This document shows positions 27,626 to 39,026 of a stretch of DNA of 64,000 bases, piece after piece. Each line of letters begins with the position of its first letter. Position 1 is the first letter of the stretch. A program made the position numbers and the translations under genes. The notes below the pieces were generated by a model. It worked only from the letters and a program-made list of their open reading frames with translations. It ran no database searches and was not told the DNA's origin. This DNA is from Burkholderiales bacterium 8X (GTDB lineage: Bacteria; Pseudomonadota; Gammaproteobacteria; Burkholderiales; Burkholderiaceae_C), in assembly GCA_902506565.1 (NCBI GenBank), contig LR732703.1, positions 1,384,525 through 1,448,524 on the forward strand, in the 5' to 3' direction.

Positions 27626-28552
27626 TCAGGCGAGAAATGACTCAATGAGCGCTGCGACCTGCGCCGGCTGGTCGTGGTGCAGCATGTGGCCGGCGTCGTC
27701 GACGCTCGCGTTGCGGACATCGGGCACAGACTGCAGCCGCCGCTTGAACTCGTCGAGCGTGTAGCCGCTCTTCCAGAGTCGCGACACGGCGTCCGCGCCC
27801 GCGATCACCATCAGGAGCGGTGCGGTGATGCTGGCGTAGAGCGCCAGCGTCTCGTCGACCCGGAAGATGTTGGCATTGACGATCTTGTGCGCCGCGTCGC
27901 CCAGGATCTGCCAGCGTTCGCTGCCATCGGCATCGACGGTCGGCGCAGCCCAGTGGCGGGCCAGCCAGTCGGCCTTGTCCTGCGGCAGGCGCGGATTGGT
28001 CTTCATGAGCCGACGGGCCACGCCATCGGCGGACGGGTAGGTGGCCAGCGCCTTTTCGCCGCGGTGCAGGCTCTTGAGCTCGTCGATCCAGCGGCCGAAG
28101 CGCTGCGGCGCCTCGGTCGCTTCGCGCGAGGGCATGCCGAATCCTTCGAGATTGACCAGCCGCCGGATCCGGTGCGGCCTGACGCCCGCATAGTGCATCG
28201 CGATGTTGCCGCCCATGCTGTGGCCCACCAGGTCGACCGGCCGATCGCCGGCATAGTGGTCGAGCAGCCATTCGAGGTCGGCCAGGTAGTCCGGCATCCA
28301 GTAGTTGTCGACCCCGCCGCCGCCCGTCAGGCCGAAGCCGCGCCAATCGGGCGCGACCACCCAGCGCGAATCGGCCATCGCGTCCACCACGAACTGCCAC
28401 GAGGCAGCCACGTCCATCCAGCCGTGCAAGAGAAAGAGGGGCGGGCGATCGTCCGTGCGTTCACCCCATTGGCGCACGTGATAGGCGATGTTGCGAACGG
28501 GCAGCTGTTCGCTTCGGGAGGCTTTCTGCGGCTGGTACATCGTGCGGATCAT
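27626..28552 (-). CDS. Alpha/beta hydrolase
   Basis: About 308 residues. It has LFLLHGWMDVAASW (oxyanion-hole strand), the nucleophile elbow GHSMGGN, and a late His in DDAGHMLHHDQP, consistent with a Ser-Asp-His triad; the Asp is probably in VIAGADAVS. Substrate unknown. The ATG at 28552 is used; one at 28540 is equally plausible, and neither has a strong ribosome site. It is divergent from the aldo/keto reductase gene, 117 bp apart. Confidence 0.88.
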   Translation of the reverse strand: MIRTMYQPQKASRSEQLPVRNIAYHVRQWGERTDDRPPLFLLHGWMDVAASWQFVVDAMADSRWVVAPDWRGFGLTGGGGVDNYWMPDYLADLEWLLDHYAGDRPVDLVGHSMGGNIAMHYAGVRPHRIRRLVNLEGFGMPSREATEAPQRFGRWIDELKSLHRGEKALATYPSADGVARRLMKTNPRLPQDKADWLARHWAAPTVDADGSERWQILGDAAHKIVNANIFRVDETLALYASITAPLLMVIAGADAVSRLWKSGYTLDEFKRRLQSVPDVRNASVDDAGHMLHHDQPAQVAALIESFLA

Positions 28553-28669
28553 AAGGAGGCGGCTGTGGGCGCCGGTTGCCACGCCTTCGGCACCGCAGGC
28601 CGATCGGCGGCTCGCATGGGTCATGCGGCTCGGCGGTGCGGGTAGGCCATGCGGGTTAGCATTTCGCCA

Positions 28670-29746
28670 ATGAAAAAACTGAACTTCGACAAGGTGCGAC
28701 TCGGCCAGAGCGAGTTGCGGGTCGCACCGATCTGCCTCGGCACCATGACCTTCGGCGAGCAGGTGGATGAACCTGCTGCCCACGCCATCCTCGACCGGGC
28801 GCTGGAACGCGGCGTCGACTTCATCGACACGGCCGAGATGTACGCCGTGCCGGCGCGCGCCGAGACCTGCGGCGCCACCGAAACCATCATCGGCAACTGG
28901 TTCGCCAAGCATCCGGGGCTGCGCCGGCGGGTCACGCTGGCCACCAAGGTGGCGGGGCCTTCCCGCGGCATGCCGTGGGTGCGCAACGGCAGCGGCATGA
29001 CCCCGGCGGACATCGTGGCTTCGTGCGAAGGGAGCCTTCGCCGCTTGCAGACCGACGTGATCGATCTATACCAGATCCACTGGCCCGAACGCCACGTGCC
29101 GGCCTTCGGCAACATCTACTACGACCCCGCGAAGGAAAGCTCGCAGACCTCGATCCACGAGCAGCTCGAAGCCCTCGGCGGCCTGGTCAAGGCCGGCAAG
29201 GTGCGCGAGATCGGCGTCTCGAACGAAACGCCCTACGGCGTCCACGAATTCGTGCGCCTGGCCGAGCAGCACGGCTTGCCACGAATCGCGACGGTGCAGA
29301 ACGTCTACAACCTGCTCAGCCGCGCCATGGAGAACGGCCTGGACGAAAGCATGCACCGGCTGGGCGTGTCGTTTCTCGCGTACTCGCCGCTTGGCTTCGG
29401 CTTGCTGACGGGCAAGTACGACATCGGCGGCACCGTCGGGCCCGATGCGCCGCAGGGCGCACGCATCGCTCGCTACGAGTCGATGCGCAAGCAACGCTGG
29501 GGCCGGGCCGAGTCGCTGGAGGCGGCGCGGCGTTACAACGCTCTGGCGCGCGAAGCCGGGTTGACGCCGACCCAATTGGCATTGGCTTTCTGCTACTCGA
29601 AATGGTCGGTGGCGAGCACCATCCTCGGCGTGACCTCGATCGCGCAGCTGGACGAGAACATCGATGCCTTCGGCACGGTGCTGCCGCCGGATGTCCTGGC
29701 CGCCATCGACAAGCTGCGCTGGGAAATGCGGGATCCGGCCATCTGA
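28670..29746 (+). CDS. Aldo/keto reductase, Tas-like
   Basis: 358 residues. LCLGTMTFGEQ-type opening (ICLGTMTFGEQ), DFIDTAEMYAVP (catalytic Asp and Tyr), the Lys in TLATKVAGPSR, and LYQIHWPERHVP are all as in the NADPH-dependent Tas subgroup. The C-terminus (LAFCYSKWSVASTILGVTS) is the cofactor-binding part. It reduces aldehydes or ketones in the cytoplasm; the physiological substrate is unknown. The ATG at 28670 is chosen because the protein begins MKKLNFDKVRLGQSEL, matching the family start. Confidence 0.93.
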   Translation: MKKLNFDKVRLGQSELRVAPICLGTMTFGEQVDEPAAHAILDRALERGVDFIDTAEMYAVPARAETCGATETIIGNWFAKHPGLRRRVTLATKVAGPSRGMPWVRNGSGMTPADIVASCEGSLRRLQTDVIDLYQIHWPERHVPAFGNIYYDPAKESSQTSIHEQLEALGGLVKAGKVREIGVSNETPYGVHEFVRLAEQHGLPRIATVQNVYNLLSRAMENGLDESMHRLGVSFLAYSPLGFGLLTGKYDIGGTVGPDAPQGARIARYESMRKQRWGRAESLEAARRYNALAREAGLTPTQLALAFCYSKWSVASTILGVTSIAQLDENIDAFGTVLPPDVLAAIDKLRWEMRDPAI

Positions 29747-29833
29747 TGAAGGCATGGCCGGCCCTTCGGCTCGCGCTGGCAGAATTGCGGCCCGATCCGG
29801 GCGCGATGCCCGCGTGATCTGCCTGGAGATTCC

Positions 29834-30478
29834 GTGAGTTCATTCCTGCCATCGATCGTCGCGATCGTTCTTTCGTACCTGGTCGGCTCGCTGTCGTTCG
29901 CGGTCATCGTCAGCAAGGCGCTCGGCATGGCCGACCCGCGCAGCTACGGCAGCAAGAACCCGGGCGCGACCAACGTCCTGCGCTCCGGCAACAAGGGCGC
30001 CGCCCTGGCCACCTTGCTGCTCGATGCCTTGAAGGGCTGGTTGCCGGTGTTCCTGGTGCTTCACGCCGGCGCCGACTACGGCATGGGTTTCGCGACCGCC
30101 GCGCTCGCCGGGTTGGCGGCCTTCCTCGGCCACCTGTACCCGGTGTTCTTCGGCTTCAAGGGCGGCAAGGGCGTGGCCACCGCCGCCGGCGCGCTGTTCG
30201 GCATCGCCTGGCTGCTCGGGCTGGCGACTGGCCTGACCTGGTTGATCATCGCTTTCTTCTTCCGCTATTCGTCGCTCGCCTCGATGGCGGCGGCTTTCTT
30301 CGCGCCGGCCTACTACCTGATCGGCGGCGACATCGTGTGGCCGCTCGACCAGGTGGCCTTGCTATCGATCGTGATCATCAGCATGCTCCTGGTCTGGCGG
30401 CATCGCGAGAACATCCGGCGCCTCTACGACGGTACCGAGTCGAGGCTCGGCTCGAAGAACAAGGAACGAGGCAACTGA
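29834..30478 (+). CDS. plsY: Acyl-phosphate:glycerol-3-phosphate acyltransferase
   Basis: 214 residues with about five membrane segments. Family motifs present: SYLVGSLSFAVIVSK, DPRSYGSKNPGATNVLR and FKGGKGVATAAG. PlsY moves the acyl group from acyl phosphate to glycerol-3-phosphate, the first step of phospholipid synthesis, in the inner membrane. It starts with GTG. The RidA gene begins 1 base after its stop, so the two are co-transcribed. Confidence 0.96.
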   Translation: MSSFLPSIVAIVLSYLVGSLSFAVIVSKALGMADPRSYGSKNPGATNVLRSGNKGAALATLLLDALKGWLPVFLVLHAGADYGMGFATAALAGLAAFLGHLYPVFFGFKGGKGVATAAGALFGIAWLLGLATGLTWLIIAFFFRYSSLASMAAAFFAPAYYLIGGDIVWPLDQVALLSIVIISMLLVWRHRENIRRLYDGTESRLGSKNKERGN

Positions 30479-30479
30479 C

Positions 30480-30848
30480 ATGGCGAACATCCAGCGCTTT
30501 CACGTCGGTCCGCGGCTCAGCGAAGCCGCGGTTCACAACGGCACCATCTACCTCGCCGGACAGGTTCCGGACGACACCAGCCTCGACATCCGCGGCCAGA
30601 CCGCGCAGGTGCTGGCGATGGTCGACCGGCTGCTCGCTGAGGCCGGCAGCGACAAGTCGCACATCCTGATGACGCAGATCTTTCTTCGCGACATCACCGA
30701 CATCGACGCGATGAACGAAGTCTGGGACGCGTGGATTCCGCAAGGGCATACGCCGCCGCGCGCCACCGTGCAGGCGGCGATGGCCAAGGTGGCCTACAAG
30801 ATCGAGATCGTGGTGACGGCAGCGGTCGCCACGGTCGCCACCACCTAG
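30480..30848 (+). CDS. RidA family protein (YjgF/YER057c/UK114)
   Basis: 122 residues, the usual subunit size of this trimeric family. Recognisable stretches are RLSEAAVHNGTIYLAGQVP, QTAQVLAMVDRLLAEAGSDKSHILMTQIFLRDI, and PRATVQAAMAKVAYKIEIVVTA; the Arg in PPRATV binds the substrate carboxylate in active members. Such proteins hydrolyse reactive enamine/imine intermediates, but subgroups differ. It directly follows plsY. Confidence 0.92.
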   Translation: MANIQRFHVGPRLSEAAVHNGTIYLAGQVPDDTSLDIRGQTAQVLAMVDRLLAEAGSDKSHILMTQIFLRDITDIDAMNEVWDAWIPQGHTPPRATVQAAMAKVAYKIEIVVTAAVATVATT

Positions 30849-30867
30849 GACCTAGGCGCGGCAGCGG

Positions 30868-31521
30868 CTAGAAGCGCTTCTCGAGGACCAGCTGGTCGGC
30901 ATCCCGCCGCATCGAGAAGCGATTGATGAAGCTGTTGCCGAGCAGCACGTAAGGCATCGTCTGCTCCGACACGATGGCCTCGACTTCGAAGATCTCGACA
31001 TCGGCGACCCGCACCGAATTGAGCCGCACCAGATAGCCCTTGGCCACGCCGTTGGCGGTATTCACCTGCACCGGTTGGCCCTTGCTGTAGTCGAGCCCGA
31101 TGCGCTGCGCGTCGGCCGCGGACATCGCGACCACGGTGGCGCCGGTGTCCACCATGAAGCTCACCGCGCGACCGTTGATGGCGCCCGGCGTCATGAAGTG
31201 GCCGCCGCTCGAGGCCGGCAGCACGATGCGGTTGCCGTTGGCGCCGCTGCCCTGGCCGCTGCCGATGCTGGCCGGCGTGTCCATCCGGAGCGTGGTCCGC
31301 TTGCCGCCGGCTTCGACGGTGGCTTGCTCGGCTGCCAGCGACAACAGCTTGACGCCCTTGAAGGTCTCGCCGACGCCGAGCGTCTTGGGCGGGCTGCCGT
31401 CGATGATCAGGATCGCGCGGCTGCCGATGGTGCCGGTCAACATGACGGACTGTGCCAATGCCGGGCCTGCGGCGAAGCCGCAGGCCGCCGCGACGAGCAA
31501 GGCGGCGGAAAGCGGCTGCAT
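30868..31521 (-). CDS. Retropepsin-like aspartic protease (clan AA), secreted
   Basis: 217 residues with a signal peptide (LLVAAACGFAAGPALAQS). The C-terminal ~110 residues hold the catalytic FMVDTGATVVAMS and the flap/second strands AIVSEQTMPYVLLGNSFINRFS of the single-domain retroviral-type protease family. Such proteins would dimerise in the periplasm. The DTG triplet is intact. The ATG at 31521 is chosen because it starts the signal peptide. It lies downstream of the YajQ-type gene with an 8-bp gap. Confidence 0.88.
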   Translation of the reverse strand: MQPLSAALLVAAACGFAAGPALAQSVMLTGTIGSRAILIIDGSPPKTLGVGETFKGVKLLSLAAEQATVEAGGKRTTLRMDTPASIGSGQGSGANGNRIVLPASSGGHFMTPGAINGRAVSFMVDTGATVVAMSAADAQRIGLDYSKGQPVQVNTANGVAKGYLVRLNSVRVADVEIFEVEAIVSEQTMPYVLLGNSFINRFSMRRDADQLVLEKRF

Positions 31522-31529
31522 GGCGGTCG

Positions 31530-32015
31530 TCAATCGCGGAAGTTGTTGAAGGTCACGGGCATGTCCGGCACGTCCTTCTTGATGATCGCCATGGCCGCCT
31601 GGAGGTCGTCGCGCTTGGCGCCGGTCACGCGCACGGCATCGCCCTGGATCGCGGCCTGCACCTTGAGCTTGCTGTCCTTGATGACGCGGGTGATCTTCTT
31701 GGCGTCTTCGGTCTCGATGCCGCTCTTGACCTTGATGACCTGCTTGACCTTGTCGCCGCCGATCTTCTCGACCTTGCCCTTGTCGAGGAAGCGCACGTCG
31801 ACGCTGCGCTTGATCAGCTTGGCGGTGAGGATGTCCTCGACCTGCTTCAGCTGGAAATCGGCGTCGCCGATCAGCGTGATCTCCTTGTCCTTGAGCTCCA
31901 CGGCGGCCGCGGTTCCCTTGAAGTCGAAGCGCGTCGCGATCTCCTTGGCCGTGTTCTCCACCGCGTTCTTGACTTCGGGCAGATTGGGTTCGCAGACGGT
32001 GTCGAAGGACGGCAT
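31530..32015 (-). CDS. YajQ family protein (UPF0234)
   Basis: 161 residues, the normal size. It begins [19 protein letters not shown] and contains [20 protein letters not shown] and the C-terminal [16 protein letters not shown], all diagnostic for the family. YajQ proteins are cytoplasmic, bind nucleotides, and in some species bind cyclic-di-GMP. It is divergent from murB with a 41-bp gap. Confidence 0.95.
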   Translation of the reverse strand: MPSFDTVCEPNLPEVKNAVENTAKEIATRFDFKGTAAAVELKDKEITLIGDADFQLKQVEDILTAKLIKRSVDVRFLDKGKVEKIGGDKVKQVIKVKSGIETEDAKKITRVIKDSKLKVQAAIQGDAVRVTGAKRDDLQAAMAIIKKDVPDMPVTFNNFRD

Positions 32016-32056
32016 GGACTCTCCTGGAGCGGCGATGTGAATGCGACAATTCTCCC

Positions 32057-33109
32057 ATGATCGTAGAGCCCAACGTCCCTCTGCAGCCCTACAACAGCTT
32101 CGGTATCGTGGCTCGCGCACAGCAGCTGGTTCGCATCGCATCCGAGGCTGACCTGCACCAGGTCCTCTCCGACCCGGCACTCCGCGCGAGCCCCAAGTTC
32201 GTGCTGGGCGGCGGCAGCAACATCGTGCTCACCGGCGACGTCAAGCCGCTGGTGCTCAAGATCGAGATCATGGGCCGGCGCCTGGTCGAAGAGGTGCCCA
32301 AGGCCTGGGTGGTCGAAGCCGGGGCCGGCGAGAACTGGCATGACATCGTGCGCTGGACCGTGGCGCAAGGCTTTCCCGGCCTCGAGAACCTGGCCATGAT
32401 TCCGGGCACCGTCGGCGGCGCGCCGGTGCAGAACATCGGTGCCTACGGGGTCGAGCTGCAGGACCGCTTTCACTCGCTGGACGCCATCGACCTCGAGACC
32501 GGCCGCAGCTTCAGCCTCGATGCGGCGCAGTGCGCATTCGGCTATCGGGATTCGGTCTTCAAGCATGCCGCTTCAGGCGACAACGATTTCGGGCTGGCGG
32601 GCCGCGCGGTCATCACCCGGGTCCGCTTCCTGTTGCCCAAGCCGTGGAAGGCGGTCGCCACCTACTTCGACCTCGAACGCAAGATGGCGGAAACCGGCAA
32701 CTTCACGCCGTCGCCGGTCGACATCTTCGATTGGGTCTGCGCGATTCGCACGGCCAAGCTGCCCGACTGGCGGGTGCTGGGCAATGCAGGCAGCTTCTTC
32801 AAGAACCCGACCGTCACACCCGAACAGTGCGCGGACATCATCGCCCGCGATCCGAAGATCGTGCACTACCCGATGGCGGACGGCAGCATCAAACTGGCCG
32901 CGGGCTGGCTGATCGAGGCTTGCGGCTGGAAGGGCAAGTCGGTCGGCAACGCCGGCGTCTACGACCGGCAAGCCCTCGTGCTGGTGAATCGCGGCGGCAA
33001 CGCCAACCCGGTGACCGGCGGCGAGGTCATGACGTTGGCCAAGGCCATCCAGACCAGCGTGTACGAACGATTCGGCATCCGGCTGGAGCCGGAGCCGGTG
33101 GTGGTCTAG
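32057..33109 (+). CDS. murB: UDP-N-acetylenolpyruvoylglucosamine reductase
   Basis: 350 residues, type I MurB. FAD-binding and active-site parts include [60 protein letters not shown] and NAGSFFKNP with its catalytic Ser. It makes UDP-N-acetylmuramate for peptidoglycan in the cytoplasm. It converges on argG. Confidence 0.97.
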   Translation: MIVEPNVPLQPYNSFGIVARAQQLVRIASEADLHQVLSDPALRASPKFVLGGGSNIVLTGDVKPLVLKIEIMGRRLVEEVPKAWVVEAGAGENWHDIVRWTVAQGFPGLENLAMIPGTVGGAPVQNIGAYGVELQDRFHSLDAIDLETGRSFSLDAAQCAFGYRDSVFKHAASGDNDFGLAGRAVITRVRFLLPKPWKAVATYFDLERKMAETGNFTPSPVDIFDWVCAIRTAKLPDWRVLGNAGSFFKNPTVTPEQCADIIARDPKIVHYPMADGSIKLAAGWLIEACGWKGKSVGNAGVYDRQALVLVNRGGNANPVTGGEVMTLAKAIQTSVYERFGIRLEPEPVVV

Positions 33110-33155
33110 CGCCGGCCCGCCCGGCAGGCCGGCTCCGCGCCGACGGACCGGCGCC

Positions 33156-34836
<1,681 letters not shown>

Positions 34837-35037
34837 CGGGAGTGTTGGCCGGATGACGGCTCGGAAAGCAGCATGCGCCTCGAAATGCGCCGCCTGCAGA
34901 GTTGAAAAACCCGCGATTTTAGGCCGCGGACCCGGCGGCCTGGTTCCGTTCGCAATGAGTTTTCGGCGCTGGCAAGCGGCCGATGGGCGGCGCAGCGTGC
35001 TGGACGCCTTCGGCAGGTTCGACGTATCCGCGCGAAC

Positions 35038-35595
35038 TCAGCGCCAGTGCCCGTGGCGGTGACCGCCCCAGCCCCGCGAATAACCGAGGTTGAGCGACAA
35101 GCCCACCGGCGGGTACACGTAAGGTGCCGGATACCCGTAGACCGGAGCCGCGTAGTAGGGCGGCGCGTAGTAGACCGGAGCCGGCGTCGAATACACCGGT
35201 ACCGGCTGCCGGTACACCGGCGCCGGGCCGCTCGAAACCACCACGCCGGGTTCGGCCGCCACGTTGTCCCAGTCCTGCTGTCCGCCCTGCATGCCTTGAA
35301 CCATCGGGCGGCCCTGGACGGCCGGTTGCGGTGGCACCGGCGAACTGGTCGCGACGCCGTAGCTGCCGACGTCGATCGCAATGCTGGCGCCGGGTCGACT
35401 GTCGGTTCGGGTGGTGTACTGGCGACCGCCGTATTCGTAGACGACGTTGTATTGAATGTTGCCGGTCGATTCGTTGACCGGCGTTGCGGAAATCACGCGT
35501 GCCCAGGCTTGTTCGGCAGAAGCGCCGGAGGCGAAGGCGGCGAGCGCGGCCGCGATCGAAAGGGCGAGAAGAGGGCGGCTGAGTCTTGATTGCAT
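35038..35595 (-). CDS. Secreted Tyr/Pro-rich hypothetical protein
   Basis: 185 residues. A signal peptide (LALSIAAALAAFASGASA) precedes EQAWARVISATPV and YNVVYEYGGRQYTTRTDSRPG, a pattern like that of the glycine-zipper outer-membrane proteins of Burkholderiales but without the Gly zipper. The C-terminal ~80 residues are Pro/Tyr/Ala repeats (PVYxxPAPVYYAPPYYAA-like) and end in a His/Gly/Arg tail. Probably envelope-located; function unknown. A ~200-bp stretch between this gene and ppnP (34837-35037) shows no gene. Confidence 0.7.
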   Translation of the reverse strand: MQSRLSRPLLALSIAAALAAFASGASAEQAWARVISATPVNESTGNIQYNVVYEYGGRQYTTRTDSRPGASIAIDVGSYGVATSSPVPPQPAVQGRPMVQGMQGGQQDWDNVAAEPGVVVSSGPAPVYRQPVPVYSTPAPVYYAPPYYAAPVYGYPAPYVYPPVGLSLNLGYSRGWGGHRHGHWR

Positions 35596-35684
35596 GTCGA
35601 TACTCCTTGAAGCCAGAAAGAACGAAGGGGCAGCCGGTCGAGGCGCTGGACCTTCGACGCTCGAAAGCCCCCTGGGTTCCCTGT

Positions 35685-36041
35685 TTAGGCGATGAGGCTT
35701 TCCCAGCGCGTAGGGTCGAACCCTGTCGTAACGTCCGCCTGCGGACCCCAGTTGACCACCGGCCGCTTGATGAGGCTCGGGTTGGCCAGCAGCACCGCCC
35801 GTGCGCTCGCGGAATCGACCACGCCGGCGCGGGTCGGCTCGTCGAGCTTGCGCCAGGTGGTGCCGCGGCGGTTGACCAGCGGCTCCCAGCCCAGCGCCGC
35901 GAGCCAGGCGTCGAGTTCGGCTTCCGGAATGCCCTGTTTCTTGAAGTCGTGGAAGCGGTAGTCGACGCCTTGCTCGGTGAGCCAGGTTCGCGCACGTTTG
36001 ACGGTGTCGCAGCTCGGAATTCCGTAGAGGGTCGGCGTCAT
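35685..36041 (-). CDS. ArsC/Spx-family reductase (YffB-like)
   Basis: 118 residues. TLYGIPSCDTVKRARTWL has a single active-site-type Cys followed by the ArsC-like helix; DYRFHDFKKQGIPEAEL and NPSLIKRPVVNWG complete the fold. It belongs to the thioredoxin-like ArsC/YffB group, which may act on glutathione-linked substrates; arsenate reduction is not implied. The ATG at 36041 fits the family start. It is divergent from folC. Confidence 0.9.
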   Translation of the reverse strand: MTPTLYGIPSCDTVKRARTWLTEQGVDYRFHDFKKQGIPEAELDAWLAALGWEPLVNRRGTTWRKLDEPTRAGVVDSASARAVLLANPSLIKRPVVNWGPQADVTTGFDPTRWESLIA

Positions 36042-36129
36042 GGGCAAGGGCGGCGGGAGCGCCGAGGGTTCGCAAGAGAGGCATTCTCGCGCGAGGCCTT
36101 TCGCACGCTGGACGACAATACCGGCCTCC

Positions 36130-37425
36130 ATGAAAACCCTTGCCGAATGGCTCGACCACGCCGAGCGCCTGCATCCCGCCAACATCGAACTGGGCCTCGA
36201 ACGCGTGCAAGCCGTCGGCCATCGACTCGGCCTTCGGTTCGAATGCCCGGTGATCACCGTGGCCGGCACCAACGGCAAGGGCTCGACCTGCGCGATGCTC
36301 GAGTCGATCCTGTTGAATGCGGGCTACCGCACGGCCGTCTTCACTTCGCCGCATCTGGTGCATTTCGAGGAACGCCTTCGTTTCGACGGCGCACCGGTCG
36401 AAGCCGAGCGGCTGTCGGCGCATTTCGAGGCGGTGGAAACAGCGCGCGAAAGCAAGCCGCTGACGTATTTCGAGTTCACCACGCTGGCCATTCTGTTGTG
36501 CATGACGGCGAGCAAGCCCGATGTGGCGATTCTCGAGGTGGGGCTCGGCGGTCGCCTCGACGCGGTCAACATGATCGACGCCGATTGCGCGGTCATCACC
36601 AGCATCGACCTCGACCACATGGAGTTCCTCGGAACCGATCGCGAGCGCATCGGATTCGAAAAAGCCGGCGTGCTGCGTCCCGGCCGACCCGCCATCGTGA
36701 GCGACCCGGTACCGCCCCGCAGCGTGGTTGCCCATGCAGAGGCGATCGGTGCCGACCTGTGGCTCGTCGGGCGCGATTTCAACGTGGCCGGCGACCAGCA
36801 GCAATGGGGTTGGAGCGGGAGAGGGCGGCGTTACAGCGGCCTGGCGTACCCGGCGCTGCGAGGTGCCAACCAGTTGGTGAATGCCGCGGGCGTGCTGGCC
36901 GCGCTCGAATCGCTGCGCCAGACCTTGCCGATCACTGCGCAGGCCGTCAGGGTCGGCCTCGCGACGGTCGAGCTGCCAGGGAGATTCCAGATCGTGCCGG
37001 GCGAGCCGACCCTGGTGCTGGACGTCGCGCACAACCCGCATGCGGTCGCCGCGTTGACCGAGAATCTCGACGCCATGGGTTTCTATCCGACCACGCACGC
37101 GGTCTTCGGCGTGATGGCGGACAAGGACCTGGCGCCGATGTTCGCTCGCATCGGCCCCTTGATCGACCGCTGGTACTTCACCGATTTGCCGACGCCGCGC
37201 GCGGCGCGGGGCGCCGATCTGCTGGATCGATGGCGGGCGCAAAACACCCGAAAGGATGCCGCTGGCCAGGCCTTCGGCGACCCCGCTTCGGCTCTGGCTG
37301 CGGCGGTCGAAGCGGCAGACCCCACTGATAGAATCGTGGTCTTCGGATCGTTCTTTACAGTGGGTGGCGTGCTCGCAAACGGAACGCCTCGCCTGCGAGC
37401 CAAACACCTGTCATCCGGCTCCTGA
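36130..37425 (+). CDS. folC: Bifunctional folylpolyglutamate/dihydrofolate synthase
   Basis: 431 residues. P-loop VAGTNGKGSTCAML, FTSPHLVHFEERLRFDG, EVGLGGRLDAVN, ITSIDLDHMEFLG and VLDVAHNPHAVAAL are characteristic Mur-ligase-type FolC motifs. It adds glutamate to dihydropteroate/folates. The ATG at 36130 (MKTLAEWLDHAERLHP) matches the family start; an upstream ATG is not needed. It heads the run to the SPOR protein, cvpA, purF, metZ and gltX. Confidence 0.96.
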   Translation: MKTLAEWLDHAERLHPANIELGLERVQAVGHRLGLRFECPVITVAGTNGKGSTCAMLESILLNAGYRTAVFTSPHLVHFEERLRFDGAPVEAERLSAHFEAVETARESKPLTYFEFTTLAILLCMTASKPDVAILEVGLGGRLDAVNMIDADCAVITSIDLDHMEFLGTDRERIGFEKAGVLRPGRPAIVSDPVPPRSVVAHAEAIGADLWLVGRDFNVAGDQQQWGWSGRGRRYSGLAYPALRGANQLVNAAGVLAALESLRQTLPITAQAVRVGLATVELPGRFQIVPGEPTLVLDVAHNPHAVAALTENLDAMGFYPTTHAVFGVMADKDLAPMFARIGPLIDRWYFTDLPTPRAARGADLLDRWRAQNTRKDAAGQAFGDPASALAAAVEAADPTDRIVVFGSFFTVGGVLANGTPRLRAKHLSSGS

Positions 37426-37485
37426 TCGGCCAGATTCTTCGGCGCCTTTTCTTCCCACTCTGCATTCATCGGGACCACGAATTCC

Positions 37486-38508
37486 ATGGCGTTCTTCAAG
37501 TTCCGCAACCGCGGACCACAAGCCAACGAAGGGCGTAGCGCCAACGCGGCCGCCGCGCCCGCCGAAAGCGTCGAAGCCATGCGCCGCCGCGCAAGACACC
37601 GGTTGCTGGGCGCTGCGGTCCTGGTGCTCGCCGGCGTGATCGGCTTCCCGCTCTTGTTCGATACGCAGCCTCGCCCGGTCTCGGTCGATATCCCGATCGA
37701 GATTCCGGATCGCAACAAGGCCAAGCCGCTGCAACTGCCGTCCACCCCGTCCACCGGGACGGCAGCTGGCGCCAACGGATCGGCGACATCGGGCATCGCT
37801 GCCGTGTCTCCATCGCCGACGCCTTCCGCTTCTCCGGCACCGGCCACGCCTTTGCCGTCGAGCCCCACGGCGGCGGGCAATTCGGCGAATTCGTCTGCCG
37901 GCGGCCCGGCGCGCGCCAACGCCCGCGGCAACCAGGAAATGATCACCGAGACGGCCGAGGAAGCCGAGCCCAGCTCGAAGCCGGCTGCGGCGGCACCGCC
38001 CGCGGAGACCCGACCCGCACAGGCGCGAAGCGAGGTCGCGCCAGCCAAGCCCGAGCCGCGCGCGCAGGCCAAGGCCGAGCCCAAGCCCGATGCCCGTACC
38101 GAGCACAAGGCCGAGGCCAAGCCCGAAGCCAAGCCCGAAGCACGCACCGCGAGCTCTAAGCAAGCCGACGATGCCGCCCGCGCCAAAGCCCTGCTCGAAG
38201 GCAAGTCCGCCGCTGCCGCCGCAGCCGCAGCCGCAGGCGCCGCGCCGAAGCCAGCCGCTGCCAGCGACGACGCCGACAACGGCCGCTTCATCGTCCAGGT
38301 CGGCGCCTTTGCCGAAGCCGACAAGGCTCGCGAAGTTCGCCAGAAGCTCGAGAAGGCCGGCCTCAAGACATCGACCAGCGTGGTCAAGACGAGTGATGGC
38401 GAGCGCACGCGTGTTCGCCTCGGACCGTTCTCTTCGCGTGCAGAAGCCGAGCGGGCGGCAGGCAAGGTCAAGGGCCTGTCGTTGTCTGCAGCCGTCCTCG
38501 GCTTGTAG
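37486..38508 (+). CDS. SPOR-domain membrane protein (DedD-like)
   Basis: 340 residues. A basic N-terminus is followed by one membrane helix (LLGAAVLVLAGVIGFPLLF), a ~190-residue Ala/Lys/Pro/Glu-rich linker, and a C-terminal SPOR domain (about 262-340: NGRFIVQVGAFAEADKAREV, VRLGPFSSRAEAERAAGKV). SPOR domains bind denuded glycan strands at the division septum. Its position between folC and cvpA is that of dedD in many proteobacteria. Confidence 0.9.
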   Translation: MAFFKFRNRGPQANEGRSANAAAAPAESVEAMRRRARHRLLGAAVLVLAGVIGFPLLFDTQPRPVSVDIPIEIPDRNKAKPLQLPSTPSTGTAAGANGSATSGIAAVSPSPTPSASPAPATPLPSSPTAAGNSANSSAGGPARANARGNQEMITETAEEAEPSSKPAAAAPPAETRPAQARSEVAPAKPEPRAQAKAEPKPDARTEHKAEAKPEAKPEARTASSKQADDAARAKALLEGKSAAAAAAAAAGAAPKPAAASDDADNGRFIVQVGAFAEADKAREVRQKLEKAGLKTSTSVVKTSDGERTRVRLGPFSSRAEAERAAGKVKGLSLSAAVLGL

Positions 38509-38525
38509 CCGGAGCCGGCTGAAAC

Positions 38526-39011
38526 GTGGCCGTACTCGACTGGATCGTTCTGGCGCTGGTGGCGGTTTCGATGATGGTGGGCTTGTGGCGCGGCCTGGTG
38601 TTCGAGGTGATTTCGTTGGCGGGTTGGGTCGCGGCCTTTTTCTGCGCCCAATGGTTTGCCGAAGAAGTGGGCCGGTGGCTTCCGTTCGGCGACCCGGCCG
38701 GAACGTGGCGTTACCCGGCAGGGTTCGTGCTGGTGTTCCTGGTGGTGGTCTTCGGCGTGGGCTTGGTGGCGGCGCTTGCCCGCAGGTTGTTCGCAGCGGT
38801 GGGCCTTCGGCCGATCGACCGGGTGATGGGTGGTCTCTTCGGCCTGGCGCGCGCAGCGGTCGCCTTGTTGGTGCTGGCAGCCGCGGTGCACCTCCTGGCC
38901 TTGAAAGACGGCGCCTGGTGGCGGGAGTCGCGAACGGCCCTGGTCCTGGATGCGGCATTGCAGGGCATCAAGCCTGCATTGCCCGAAAAATTGGCAAGCT
39001 ACTTGCCCTGA
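38526..39011 (+). CDS. cvpA: CvpA family protein
   Basis: 161 residues with four membrane segments; it begins MAVLDWIVLALVAVSMMVGL from a GTG. WRGLVFEVISLAGWVAAFF and the third helix AGFVLVFLVVVFGVGLVAAL fit the family. CvpA is an inner-membrane protein first linked to colicin V production and usually encoded just before purF, as here (15-bp gap). Confidence 0.94.
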   Translation: MAVLDWIVLALVAVSMMVGLWRGLVFEVISLAGWVAAFFCAQWFAEEVGRWLPFGDPAGTWRYPAGFVLVFLVVVFGVGLVAALARRLFAAVGLRPIDRVMGGLFGLARAAVALLVLAAAVHLLALKDGAWWRESRTALVLDAALQGIKPALPEKLASYLP

Positions 39012-39026
39012 GAGGAACGCGTCTCT

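Noticed and set aside
30868-32073. A fused protease plus YajQ open frame on the minus strand
   Set aside because: The two real genes have their own starts (31521 and 32015) and lie in different frames; the apparent fusion is a shadow extension.
33110-33155. Terminator between murB and argG
   Set aside because: A GC-rich inverted repeat (GCCGGCC/GGCCGGC) is present but there is no T-run on either strand.
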